NCBI GenBank assembly: GCA_023386455.1
Contig: JAEWJO010000176.1
Location: forward strand, 1 to 48,123
Length of the DNA stretch: 48,123 nucleotides
Direction: 5' to 3'
From: Pseudomonadota bacterium
Lineage (GTDB): Bacteria > Myxococcota_A > Polyangia > Haliangiales > Haliangiaceae
The notes beneath the pieces are model-generated. The model saw nothing but the letters and a program-made list of their open reading frames with translations. It was not told the DNA's origin and searched no databases. Both the position numbers and the translations under genes were made by a program. How positions within the stretch are numbered: the stretch's first letter is position 1; every line of letters begins with the position of its first letter. Positions 1-8,065 of this stretch are shown here, in pieces.

Positions 1-103
1 GATCGGGTACGACGGCCTCGTGCCACTCGGCGATCGCTGGGCGTGGTTCCCCAAACCATGGCGCGCGTTCGCGACGGGCGAGGCGAGCGAGCTGAGCAAC
101 TGA
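1..103 (+). CDS. 3' end of an unidentified gene (partial)
   Basis: An open frame enters from the left edge (frame beginning at base 2) and stops with TGA at 101-103, giving 33 residues that end in FATGEASELSN. The composition (many Trp, Pro and Gly, with GC-rich third positions) looks coding, and the next gene starts 1 bp after the stop, which suggests an operon with it. Too little of the protein is present to name a family. Confidence 0.55.
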   Translation, partial: IGYDGLVPLGDRWAWFPKPWRAFATGEASELSN

Positions 104-104
104 G

Positions 105-752
105 ATGGCGTTCCGCCGCGTCGTCTATCACCGCTCCTGGTTCATGATCGTGCTCGGCCTCGCCGGCATCGCAGGAATCGTCGCGTTTTCGGCGAGCTTC
201 CCCTGGGAGCAGGGCATCCACGACGACGCGATCTACGTGCCGATCCTCCTCGGTCCTCTGGCCGTCTTGGTACTCGCCCGAGGCCTCACCGGTTCGTGGT
301 CGAAGCGGCAGCTGCGCGTCGATATCGCCGCCGGAAAGCTGAAATTGCCCGACGGTTCGCTTCGCGATCTCGAGGCACTCGGCGAGCTGACGATCGAGAA
401 GAAACCCTGGAAGACCCAGCCCACGCGCATGGTCGTCCGCGCGATCATGTACGACTACCTCCTGCGTGCGGCGAACGTCGGGTACTACCTGTTCGAGTCG
501 AACTACGAGGCCGAAACGAAACTTCGTCACGACGCCGTCAGCGCCGCCGTGCTCCAGTCTCGGCTTCGCCGGATCCTCGAACGCCCGACGGAACAGGGTT
601 CCGCGTTTCGCAGCGCGCCGGATGCTCGCGTCGAGGTCCTCGATGTCGCTGGTGGCCCGGAGCACGCACGCGCGGCGCTGCAGGCTCTCGCGCGCGACCA
701 CGATCGAAGCGTCCGCGATCATGCCGCGACATTGCTCGGCTCGATCTCGTGA
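105..752 (+). CDS. Hypothetical membrane protein with two N-terminal helices
   Basis: A 215-residue protein. Two hydrophobic segments (about residues 12-30 and 43-60) are separated by a short polar loop, so it is probably an inner-membrane hairpin with a cytoplasmic C-terminal domain of about 150 residues. The end (about 175-215) is Ala/Leu/Arg-rich and helical and resembles a single HEAT-like repeat, but that is only an impression. It starts 1 bp after the stop of the preceding partial gene, so the two are probably co-transcribed. I do not recognise the family. Confidence 0.7.
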   Translation: MAFRRVVYHRSWFMIVLGLAGIAGIVAFSASFPWEQGIHDDAIYVPILLGPLAVLVLARGLTGSWSKRQLRVDIAAGKLKLPDGSLRDLEALGELTIEKKPWKTQPTRMVVRAIMYDYLLRAANVGYYLFESNYEAETKLRHDAVSAAVLQSRLRRILERPTEQGSAFRSAPDARVEVLDVAGGPEHARAALQALARDHDRSVRDHAATLLGSIS

Positions 753-829
753 GCAACACCGCCGCTCGGGCAACGCGCGTGCTTTGATGTACAGTCCGAG
801 CGTCGAGCCTGCTCGCGCGGAGGTAGCCG

Positions 830-997
830 ATGACGCCATTCGAACGTGCACTCGCCAGCGGTGGGAACCTGGTTGCCGCGTGGGACCTCGAGCGAGGCGC
901 GCGGGCCCGCATCAGCCGGTTCCTGCGGCAAGTGACGACTCCGTCCGCCGTGCTGCGCGCGATGAATGGCCTCATCGAGGCGCACGACCCACGCTGA
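830..997 (+). CDS. Small hypothetical protein, 55 residues
   Basis: The short frame begins MTPFERALASGG and ends LIEAHDPR. It is preceded by a clear Shine-Dalgarno sequence (GGAGG around 819-823, about 7 nt before the ATG) and ends 16 bp before the molybdopterin synthase start, so it may be co-transcribed with it. The protein is mildly basic and probably helical, with no membrane segment. I do not recognise it. The support is the ribosome binding site, coding-like composition and position; a chance ORF is not excluded. Confidence 0.5.
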   Translation: MTPFERALASGGNLVAAWDLERGARARISRFLRQVTTPSAVLRAMNGLIEAHDPR

Positions 998-1013
998 GAA
1001 CGGGGCATCGACG

Positions 1014-1673
1014 ATGCAGGTCACCGTCCTCTACTTCGCCGTGTTCCGCGAGCGCCTGAAGCGCGACGAGGAGACGCTCGAGCTCGCCGACGGCTCGACG
1101 GTCGCGGAGGCGATCGACGCGCTCGCCGCTCGCCACCCCGACATCGCCAAGCTGCGCGGCCGGTTTCGCGTCGCCGTCAACCAGGACTTCGCCGACAACG
1201 ATCGCGTGCTCGCCGACCGCGACGAGGTCGCGCTGATTCCGCCGGTCGCCGGCGGCTCGCATCACGTCGTGCTCAGCGGCGATCCGCTGTCGCTCGATCG
1301 CTGCATCGCCGCCGTGTCCGGCCCCGGGATGGGCGGTATCGTCACGTTCACCGGCATGGTGCGGCTGCACAGCCGCGGCACGACGATCGATCACCTCGAG
1401 TACGAGGCGTACGCGCCGATGGCGGTCAAGGTGATGACCGAGCTGTGCGTCGAGATCGAGGCGGAGATCGCCGGCGTGCGGCTCGCCGTCGAGCATCGTG
1501 TCGGGTCGCTCGCGATCGGCGACATCGCCGTCGTCATCGCGGCGGCGGCCCCACATCGCGCCGAGGCGTTCACCGCGTGTCGCGCGATGATCGATCGCCT
1601 GAAGGATCGGGTGCCGATCTGGAAGAAGGAGATCAGCGTCGACGGTGCGGAGTGGGTCGGCCTCGGCCCTTAG
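1014..1673 (+). CDS. moaE: MoaD-MoaE fusion, molybdopterin synthase
   Basis: A 219-residue fusion of both subunits of molybdopterin synthase, which inserts the dithiolene sulfurs into precursor Z (cPMP) during molybdenum cofactor synthesis. Residues 1-81 are a MoaD/ThiS-type ubiquitin fold ending in the diagnostic Gly-Gly (residues 80-81, context PPVAGG). Residues 84-219 are MoaE, with GGIVTFTGMVR (107-117), HRVGSLAIGD (161-170) and the active-site lysine segment VPIWKKE (200-206). ATG 1014 was chosen because an upstream in-frame ATG at 966 lies inside the preceding small ORF and would add residues before the MoaD start. In free MoaD the Gly-Gly must be the C-terminus to carry the thiocarboxylate, so cleavage after residue 81 is expected, as described for mycobacterial MoaX. 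Its stop overlaps the convergent gspN stop by 4 bp. Confidence 0.92.
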   Translation: MQVTVLYFAVFRERLKRDEETLELADGSTVAEAIDALAARHPDIAKLRGRFRVAVNQDFADNDRVLADRDEVALIPPVAGGSHHVVLSGDPLSLDRCIAAVSGPGMGGIVTFTGMVRLHSRGTTIDHLEYEAYAPMAVKVMTELCVEIEAEIAGVRLAVEHRVGSLAIGDIAVVIAAAAPHRAEAFTACRAMIDRLKDRVPIWKKEISVDGAEWVGLGP

Positions 1674-3064
1674 GGCTGGGGCGCCTCTTCCCGCGGCGGC
1701 TCGGCAGGCGCGCCGGGCATATCACGCTCGGCATTGTGGCGGCCCATGCCGCGCTCGCGGCCGGTCGCCGGCATCGGTAGCGGCTCGGCGGAGCCGGCCA
1801 TGGCGGAGCCAGCCCCGGCAGCGCTGCCCTCGGTGCCCGGAGGCGTCGCGGCGCCCGCATCGTGTGCAGGTGGCGTGGCGGGAACCGGCTCGGTCGGTGG
1901 CGGCGGTGCGGTCGGCGTCGGTGCCGGCGGAGGTGGCGCGCTCGGGTTCGCCTTGTTCTCGTCGGGCTGGACCGTCAGGTTCGGCCGGCGATCGCCGCCG
2001 TCGAAGTTCTCGCCGCTCGAGGCACCCGCGTTGGCGTTCGGGCCGCACTCCTGGTTGAGGCGCTTCATGTCCTTGAAGCGATCGCTGAGGCGAATGTGGA
2101 ACAGGCCGTCGCCGCGAAGCTCCGCGCCGGTCGTCGAGATCGCGGCGTGGGTCTTCGGCTCGCGGCGCAGGAGGTCGTCGGAGCCCTTGAAGCGCAGGCA
2201 GCCGGCGACCATCGAGTCGCCGAACTCCTTCTCGAGGGTCATCGCGTAGTCGATGTGGAGCTCGCCGTCCTTCGACGTGGTGTCGAACTTGTCGAGCGTC
2301 AGCTTGCCCTTCTTGATCGATGCCTTCGCGACGAGCCTGTCGAGGTTCACCATGCCGAAGTCGATGCCCTCGCCGACCATCGCTTGCTGGCGCGAGTTCT
2401 TGAGGAGGGGCTTCAGCTTCGTCTTGCCGTCGCCGAACGTGCAGCCGCTCGGGCAGGCGAGCGAGAAGTTGCCGCTCGCGCGCTGCCAGTTGATCGCCGT
2501 GCGACCCATCTTGCTCTTCTCCATCGGCAGCGATATCGCGACCGACGTCTGGATCTTGCCGGTCATCGGCAGGCCGAGGAAGGCGCGGATCGGCAGGTTC
2601 GCGGCCGGGAGGTTCGTACCGGTGATGTTCGCTGAGATGTCGCCCTTGCCGAACTTGCCGACGGTCACGTTGCCGCCGAGGTGTCCGGCACCGATCTTCG
2701 CGTCGAAGTCGACGGAGATCTTGCCGCCGATCAGCGGCATGATGCCGACGTCGACCTCGAGCTTCTCGATGTAGAAGGTCGTGACGATCTCCTCGGACTT
2801 CGTCGGCCGCGTCCGGATCGAGACGGCCTTGAAGTAGACGCGGCCCGGCATGATGCCGCGGTCGACGGAGCCGATCGTGATCTCGTACTTGTCGGCGGCC
2901 GACTCGATGATCTTGTCCTTGACGCGCGCGTACGGGAACGACAGCTGGAGCGCGAACACGAACGTGATCAGCGCGAACACGGCGAGCGCGACGTAACGCA
3001 GGATCTTGCGGACGCGCGGGTGGAGATTGATGTGCGGGAGATTGAACGGGAGCTTCGGCGCCAT
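1670..3064 (-). CDS. gspN: Type II secretion system protein GspN
   Basis: Last gene of the T2SS operon; 464 residues. One transmembrane helix (about 22-43) follows a short cytoplasmic N-terminus. A periplasmic domain of the GspN type (about 44-335, AsmA-like beta character) comes next. The tail (about 340-464) is low-complexity and rich in Pro, Ala and Gly, probably disordered. GspN is an accessory inner-membrane component found in only some T2SSs, and its role in the machine is poorly defined. The start at 3064 is 5 bp downstream of the gspM stop and is followed by MAPKLPFNLP; the frame is open further upstream but overlaps gspM. The stop overlaps the convergent molybdopterin synthase gene by 4 bp, leaving no room for a terminator between them. 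The identification rests partly on operon position. Confidence 0.85.
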   Translation of the reverse strand: MAPKLPFNLPHINLHPRVRKILRYVALAVFALITFVFALQLSFPYARVKDKIIESAADKYEITIGSVDRGIMPGRVYFKAVSIRTRPTKSEEIVTTFYIEKLEVDVGIMPLIGGKISVDFDAKIGAGHLGGNVTVGKFGKGDISANITGTNLPAANLPIRAFLGLPMTGKIQTSVAISLPMEKSKMGRTAINWQRASGNFSLACPSGCTFGDGKTKLKPLLKNSRQQAMVGEGIDFGMVNLDRLVAKASIKKGKLTLDKFDTTSKDGELHIDYAMTLEKEFGDSMVAGCLRFKGSDDLLRREPKTHAAISTTGAELRGDGLFHIRLSDRFKDMKRLNQECGPNANAGASSGENFDGGDRRPNLTVQPDENKANPSAPPPPAPTPTAPPPPTEPVPATPPAHDAGAATPPGTEGSAAGAGSAMAGSAEPLPMPATGRERGMGRHNAERDMPGAPAEPPREEAPQP

Positions 3065-3069
3065 CGCGT

Positions 3070-3660
3070 TCAGCTGCCCTTCTTCTCGGCGCCCGAGCCC
3101 TCGGTGGTCTTCGCCGGCGGCTCCTTCGAGTACGTCGAGACCTCGAGGTTGACGTCGAGCTTGGTCTTGTCGCGGAAGTCGCGGCGCAGGTCGATGTGCG
3201 TGACCGCGACGACCTTGCTGCCCTGCTCGACCTCCATGAGGAATGTCTTCAGCTGCTCGATCGTGAGGTCGTCGAGCGTGCACGACACGGAGTTCGTGAC
3301 GAACCCGTTGCGCGTGACGGCCGGGTGCGGCGACGTCGACTTGAGCGTGAACGAGGCCTTCTTCGCGGCGTTGTCGAGGTAGGTGGGGAGCGACAGCGGC
3401 TCGGTGCCCATCATCGCGACGACGTCGTCGCCCTTGGGCCGGCCGGTCTCGCCGCGTGCGCGGAGGTCGGCGAGGACCGTCAGCGCCTTGCGGGTCTTGT
3501 TGTTCCGCACCTCCATGGCGTCGAGCCCGTCGCGGATCGACAGGCCGAGCCACACGGCGATCGTGATCGGCGCGGCGATGGCCGCGAGGAGGACGAGGCG
3601 TCGCTCGCGCGGCGAGATCCGGTCCCAGAAGTCGCGTGCTTTGTCGGTGATCGCGCTCAT
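3070..3660 (-). CDS. gspM: Type II secretion system protein GspM (PilO-like)
   Basis: A 196-residue bitopic inner-membrane protein. A short cytoplasmic N-terminus with the basic stretch PRERR precedes one transmembrane helix (about 22-41). A coiled-coil segment (about 42-80) and a ferredoxin-like periplasmic domain (about 85-180) follow. GspM pairs with GspL to form the assembly platform that links the GspE ATPase to the pseudopilus. Length and topology fit the GspM/PilO family. It lies between gspL (7 bp upstream) and gspN (5 bp downstream). The C-terminal tail is charged and ends in KKGS. Confidence 0.88.
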   Translation of the reverse strand: MSAITDKARDFWDRISPRERRLVLLAAIAAPITIAVWLGLSIRDGLDAMEVRNNKTRKALTVLADLRARGETGRPKGDDVVAMMGTEPLSLPTYLDNAAKKASFTLKSTSPHPAVTRNGFVTNSVSCTLDDLTIEQLKTFLMEVEQGSKVVAVTHIDLRRDFRDKTKLDVNLEVSTYSKEPPAKTTEGSGAEKKGS

Positions 3661-3667
3661 GACTGCC

Positions 3668-5323
3668 TCACATGCACCCGGTCGGGATGGTGATCTTGAA
3701 CTTCTTGACGCCGCCCTCGCCGGTCTCCGTCGGACCGCGCTGGGGCTCCTTGAAGCACTCGATCTTCTTCAGCTCGGTGACGAGGAGATCGATCTCCTCG
3801 CCGGTCTTCGCCGTGCCGGAGAAGTCGACCTTCTGATCGTCGATGTCGAGCTTGTCGATATCGAGCGTGATCTTGTCCTTCGGCGGAATCTTGTTGTTGA
3901 TCTCGAGCAGGATGTCGTACGCCGACATCCTCGGCAGCGGCGACGCGGCGGCGCCACCGGCGGCACTCGAGCTACCGAGGATGTCCGCCGCCGACTTCGT
4001 CGTGCCGTACATCTCCGTCGTCTCGTTCGCGAGCCGCGTCGCGAGCGTCTTCTCCGCCTTCTTCAGGCGGTAGAGATCCGCATACGCGCTGCCGGCGGCA
4101 AACGCGGCCATCGCGAGCACCGCGACGCCGAAGTGGACGGCCTTCGCGCGAAGGAACGACAGGTCGACCTTCACGGCGAGCGAGCCCTGGCGCAGGTCGA
4201 ACTGCGGGCGTCCGCCGGCGGCGTCGTACGCCATGCCGATCGTCATCGCCGCCGAATCGACCGGGAGATTGAGCTCGGCCGCGGCTGCGTACCGCGGACC
4301 TGCGAGCGCCACGACATCGTCCTGCGAGAGGCGCCACACCGGCACCCCGAGCTGCTCGGTGAGGTAGTTCGCGATGCCGCGCAGGCGCGCGCCACCGCCG
4401 ACGGCGATCGCCGCGAGTGGCGTGAACCCGGTCTTGGCGCGACACGCCGCGAGGGTCTGGCGAAGGTCGCGCGCGAACGGCGCGAGCTCGCTGACGATGA
4501 CGCTCGAGATCTTCGCCCACGCGTCCGACTGCGGCGGCTCGGCGGACGACGCGACGAAGCCGTCGGAGTGCTTCGCCTGCTCGGCTCGATCGAACGGCAT
4601 CTTCCAGTTGCGCGCGATCGCGTCGGTGACGAGCTTGCCGGCGCGCGGGATGCTGCGGCTGAACACGGCCTTGCCGCCCTGCACGACGACGACGTCGGTG
4701 CGCTCGTGACCGATATCGATCACCGCGACGGCACCGTCGGTGCGCGCCTTCGCGAGCGACGGGACGTGGGCGACGAGCTTGGCGGCGGCGCCGCCACACG
4801 CGAGCAGGCCGCGAGGCTGGAACCCGGCCGACTGACCGAGGTCGATCAGGTGCTCGGCGCGATCGCGGCGCATCGCGTAGGTGAGCACGCGCATGCCGTC
4901 GGCCGGAGGCGCGACCCGGCCGTGCTGGGCCTCGGCGGGCACCGGCGCGGCGCCGGGCGGTGGGCTGGGAATCTGCTCGAACGTGTAGACCATGTCCTCG
5001 AGGTCGACGGGCACGACGCCCTCGAGCTCGCCACCGACGGCCTTGTCGAGCTCGGTGCGGCGCAGGTTCTTGAACCCGAACTCGAGCACCTGCGTGAAGA
5101 CCTGGTCGCCGTACACGCCGATGTAGCCGGTCTCGCCCTTGAGGCCGAGCTCGGCGAGCAGCGAGACGAGCGCCTGCTTCATCCGCTGTTCGATCGGCTC
5201 GTCACCGGGAGGCACGAGCCTCTCGACGACATTGAGCAGCGTCGCACCGCGGATACCGGGACTGGCGATCGCGAGCTTCACGCTCCACGCGCCGAGATCG
5301 ACTGCAAACATCCGAGTCGCCAT
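3668..5323 (-). CDS. gspL: Type II secretion system protein GspL (PilM-like ATPase fold)
   Basis: A 551-residue inner-membrane platform protein. Residues 1-360 form an actin/PilM-like cytoplasmic domain. Recognisable nucleotide-site motifs are phosphate-1 (DLGAWSVK, 9-16), phosphate-2 (VIDIGHERT, 201-209) and adenosine (AVGGGARLRG, 307-316). One membrane helix lies at about 398-416, followed by a periplasmic domain similar to GspL/PilN (about 420-551). It joins the GspE hexamer to GspM and GspC. The start ATG at 5323 sits 2 bp after the gspK stop and begins MATRMFAVDLG; the frame is open further upstream but overlaps gspK. The actin-fold motifs look better preserved than in enterobacterial GspL, where nucleotide binding is generally considered lost. 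In type IV pilus nomenclature it could be called a PilM-PilN fusion. Confidence 0.92.
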   Translation of the reverse strand: MATRMFAVDLGAWSVKLAIASPGIRGATLLNVVERLVPPGDEPIEQRMKQALVSLLAELGLKGETGYIGVYGDQVFTQVLEFGFKNLRRTELDKAVGGELEGVVPVDLEDMVYTFEQIPSPPPGAAPVPAEAQHGRVAPPADGMRVLTYAMRRDRAEHLIDLGQSAGFQPRGLLACGGAAAKLVAHVPSLAKARTDGAVAVIDIGHERTDVVVVQGGKAVFSRSIPRAGKLVTDAIARNWKMPFDRAEQAKHSDGFVASSAEPPQSDAWAKISSVIVSELAPFARDLRQTLAACRAKTGFTPLAAIAVGGGARLRGIANYLTEQLGVPVWRLSQDDVVALAGPRYAAAAELNLPVDSAAMTIGMAYDAAGGRPQFDLRQGSLAVKVDLSFLRAKAVHFGVAVLAMAAFAAGSAYADLYRLKKAEKTLATRLANETTEMYGTTKSAADILGSSSAAGGAAASPLPRMSAYDILLEINNKIPPKDKITLDIDKLDIDDQKVDFSGTAKTGEEIDLLVTELKKIECFKEPQRGPTETGEGGVKKFKITIPTGCM

Positions 5324-5325
5324 GG

Positions 5326-6627
5326 TCAGTCTTCCCTCAAGAACACCCAGGCGCCCTTCTGGCCTGTTTGTTTCCTGACATTTTGTGGGAACACCTTCGT
5401 GTCCCAGATACCCGTGATCGACGAGCGGATCGGCGGGAACACCCCCGACTTGCGCTCGACCTCGCCCCACGCGGTCACGCGATACGTGCGCCGCGTGCCG
5501 AACGTGACGATCGTGTTGAGCTTCGCGACGTCGAGCTCCATGCCGACCTTCTCGCCCGGCGGGATGTTGAAGCCCTGCGTCAGCGCGTTGGTCGCCGCGC
5601 TACCTGCCATGCCGCCGGTCACCGCGAGCGCCTGGAGCGCCGCGACCGGATCCTTCACGAAGTCGGCGAACTCCTGCGCCTTGGTGAAGTTCTCGCCGTT
5701 CTGCCGCGCCTTCGCGACGATGCCCGCGAGCATGAACAACCGGCGCGGGTCCTGGAGGACCGGATCGTTCGGGTTCTTCGCCGACAGGTAGATCACCGCG
5801 GCGATCAGCTGCGGGTTCGTGACGTGCGGGATGTTGATCTTGCAGCCGCCGTAGACAGTGAACGCGTTGCCGAACAGGGTCCAGAACCGATCGTCGACGC
5901 CGCGCACGAGCTTCAGCTCGCCGATCGTGTCGATGTAGTTGTTCTTCGGGAAGTAGCGGTCCTTGAGGTTCTCGTAGCCATAGTCCTCGGCGGTGCCGCG
6001 GTTCGAGCCGCGCATCGCGTTCGAGTCGATGTAGTCCATCAGCGCGTCGACCTGGGTCGCGCGATCGCGCCGCCAGCCCTCGGCATCGTTCTCGTCGAAC
6101 ACGGGGTCGTACGCCTGGAAGTAGACGAGCGCGTCGAGGATGCTCTTCGTGACCGGCGCCGACTGCGGGACGTTGGCGCAGTTCATGTTGATCTTGTCGT
6201 CCTCGGTCGTGAACTCGTCGAGCCCGCACTGGCCGACCTCGGCGCCCATGCCCTTCAGCTGGTCGACCGGAATGCCGAACATGTCCTGGACCTCGTCGTT
6301 GCCGCCGCAGAACGGCGTCATGAACATGTTCGCGTACTCGGTGATGTCGAACATCCCGCGCAGCTTCTCGGTGTTGTCGATCCGGTACTGCACTCGCAGG
6401 ATCAGGTCGGCGAGGTTCTGCGCCGAGCGCGCGAGGAAGTGCGCCCGCATCTGATCGCGGTAGTTCGCCGCCGCGATCATGTCGGTGTTCGTCGACGTGC
6501 CGAAGTCGTTCGAGATGACGAGCGTGATCGCGATCGCGATCAGCACGGTCACGAGCGCGACGCCACGCTGACCGGCACGGGGCGCGACGCTGCCGCCGGC
6601 CTGGGTATGTCGCTTGCTCCGCCTCAT
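5326..6627 (-). CDS. gspK: Type II secretion minor pseudopilin GspK
   Basis: A 433-residue protein, the largest minor pseudopilin, which with GspI and GspJ forms the tip complex that starts pseudopilus assembly. A basic leader is followed by the prepilin peptidase site at Gly22 (GQRG/VALVTVLIAI) and a hydrophobic helix. As is usual for GspK, the glutamate at mature position 5 is missing. The globular part (about 45-433) contains the large alpha-helical insertion typical of the family. ATG 6627 overlaps the gspJ stop by 4 bp (ATGA), which implies translational coupling. The length is somewhat above the commonest family size (about 320-330 residues). Confidence 0.92.
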   Translation of the reverse strand: MRRSKRHTQAGGSVAPRAGQRGVALVTVLIAIAITLVISNDFGTSTNTDMIAAANYRDQMRAHFLARSAQNLADLILRVQYRIDNTEKLRGMFDITEYANMFMTPFCGGNDEVQDMFGIPVDQLKGMGAEVGQCGLDEFTTEDDKINMNCANVPQSAPVTKSILDALVYFQAYDPVFDENDAEGWRRDRATQVDALMDYIDSNAMRGSNRGTAEDYGYENLKDRYFPKNNYIDTIGELKLVRGVDDRFWTLFGNAFTVYGGCKINIPHVTNPQLIAAVIYLSAKNPNDPVLQDPRRLFMLAGIVAKARQNGENFTKAQEFADFVKDPVAALQALAVTGGMAGSAATNALTQGFNIPPGEKVGMELDVAKLNTIVTFGTRRTYRVTAWGEVERKSGVFPPIRSSITGIWDTKVFPQNVRKQTGQKGAWVFLRED

Positions 6628-7304
6628 GGGTTCGCCAGCAGCGGCTCCTGCATGTTGATGCGGGCCTGCGTCGACAGCTTGATGTCGCGGCCCTCGTTGT
6701 TCTTGAGCGTGATCGTGATCCGCACGCGGCTCGGCAACATGCCCTTCTGGCCGTCCGACTGCGTCGTGTCCCACGTGTCTTGCCACTCGAGGTTCTTCCA
6801 GTTCCAGTACTCGAGCTCGAGCTTCTCGATGTTGCGGACGAGCACGTCGTACTCGGCGGGCTCTTCCTCGGGAGGCAGGTTCGACTCGCGACGCCGCTCG
6901 GCGCGGATCAGGTCGACCTGCCCCGGGTTCTCCCGGCTGTTGTACGACAGGTAGCGAATGACGGTCTGCTCCGACTCGTTCGCGTCGGACCACAGCACGC
7001 GGTGGCCGATCGTCGAGAACGTGATGTCGGGGACCTTCGCCCCCTGCTTGCCGATCATCATCGTGCGCGGGTGCGTCGCGGTCATGTCCTCGTTGCGCGA
7101 CAGGTAGGCCGCCTCGAAGTCGGTCGTGATCCGGCCGAGCGCCATGCGCAGCTCGTGGTTGCGCTCCTGGTACTTGCCGAAGTTGCGGCGGCTGTCGGAC
7201 GTGTTCGAGATCGTCCGCCACGCGAGCGTCATCATCAGCACCATGATCGCGCTGGCGATCATCACCTCGATCAGCGTGAGGCCGGCTTGCGAGGAGCGCT
7301 TCAT
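6624..7304 (-). CDS. gspJ: Type II secretion minor pseudopilin GspJ
   Basis: A 226-residue minor pseudopilin with a very short leader. The prepilin cleavage site is Gly8 (QAG/LTLIEVMIASAI), with the conserved Glu at mature position 5 and a following membrane helix. The remainder is a pseudopilin beta-domain with a Trp-rich stretch (YWNWKNLEW) near the C-terminal third. GspJ belongs to the tip complex with GspI and GspK. Both ends overlap their neighbours by 4 bp, so gspI, gspJ and gspK are translationally coupled. Confidence 0.92.
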   Translation of the reverse strand: MKRSSQAGLTLIEVMIASAIMVLMMTLAWRTISNTSDSRRNFGKYQERNHELRMALGRITTDFEAAYLSRNEDMTATHPRTMMIGKQGAKVPDITFSTIGHRVLWSDANESEQTVIRYLSYNSRENPGQVDLIRAERRRESNLPPEEEPAEYDVLVRNIEKLELEYWNWKNLEWQDTWDTTQSDGQKGMLPSRVRITITLKNNEGRDIKLSTQARINMQEPLLANP

Positions 7305-8065
7305 CCGCCGCTCCCTCGGCCGCGACCACCGAACGTCGGCGTCGGCCGCGTTCCCGAGCCCGAGCCGGAGCCCGAACCGGAGCCGGAGCCGGCCTCCGGC
7401 AGCTCCGCCGCGCCCATGCCATTCAGGACCTTGTCCATCGCGGCCGAGTCGGTGAAGTACGCGACGACCTTCAGGTCGCGATCGCTGCCGAGCACCTTGT
7501 ACTTGAGGTTCAGCGTCACCTTGCGGACGGAGACCTTCAGGATCTCCTGGAACATCTGGAACTGGCCCTGGATCAGCGCGCCGCCCTGCGCGGCGTCGAT
7601 CGACTGCCCGCTCGCGCCGAACATGCCCATCATGGAGGCGATGCCGCCGAGCTGGCTGTTCTCGAATCCAGCGGGCATGTCGGAACCGAGGCCCGAGCCG
7701 GAGCCGAGGCCGCGCTGCTGCGCCTGCTTGATCGCCGCCGCCTGGAGCTCCTCGAAGCTCGGGATCGTCGGTTCCTCGACCTTGTACGTGTAGCAGATCG
7801 ACGGCCAGCCCTCGTCGTCGAAGCACTGCTCGCTCGTCTGCGACTGATCGGTATCGGTGAAGCCATCCTTCAGCAGGATCTCTTCGATGTCGTACATCTT
7901 GCCGCGCGCGAGGTCGGTCGCGACGCCGAGCATGTGAGCCTGCTCGGCATTGAAGATGCTGCCCGCGGCGCTCTTGATGAGCACGGTCAGCGCGAGCCCG
8001 AGCAGCGCGAGGCCGATCATGACCTCGAGCAGCGTGAAGCCACGCCTGGATCGCGCGGCTCTCAT
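7301..8065 (-). CDS. gspI: Type II secretion minor pseudopilin GspI, enlarged form
   Basis: A 254-residue protein starting MRAARSRRG/FTLLEVMIGLALLG, with the prepilin peptidase site after Gly9 and the conserved Glu at mature position 5. GspI usually has about 120-130 residues. This one is about twice that because of a Gln/Gly/Ser/Met-rich insertion (about 110-175) and a C-terminal Gly-Ser dipeptide run followed by a basic Gly-rich end. The core fold and operon position (between gspH and gspJ, 4 bp overlaps on both sides) make the call firm. The extra segments are probably disordered; whether they decorate the pseudopilus tip is unknown. Confidence 0.9.
   Translation of the reverse strand: MRAARSRRGFTLLEVMIGLALLGLALTVLIKSAAGSIFNAEQAHMLGVATDLARGKMYDIEEILLKDGFTDTDQSQTSEQCFDDEGWPSICYTYKVEEPTIPSFEELQAAAIKQAQQRGLGSGSGLGSDMPAGFENSQLGGIASMMGMFGASGQSIDAAQGGALIQGQFQMFQEILKVSVRKVTLNLKYKVLGSDRDLKVVAYFTDSAAMDKVLNGMGAAELPEAGSGSGSGSGSGSGTRPTPTFGGRGRGSGG
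7352..7392 (-). repeat. Gly-Ser dipeptide-coding repeat inside gspI
   Basis: Short tandem GGC/TCC-type hexanucleotide units encode alternating Gly and Ser near the GspI C-terminus. Synonymous variation (TCC/TCG, GGC/GGT) shows that the protein pattern, rather than the exact DNA, has been kept. It could change length by slippage. Confidence 0.7.

Noticed and set aside
7352..7392. Considered as a CRISPR-like or regulatory repeat
   Set aside because: It is an in-frame Gly-Ser coding run with no spacers.
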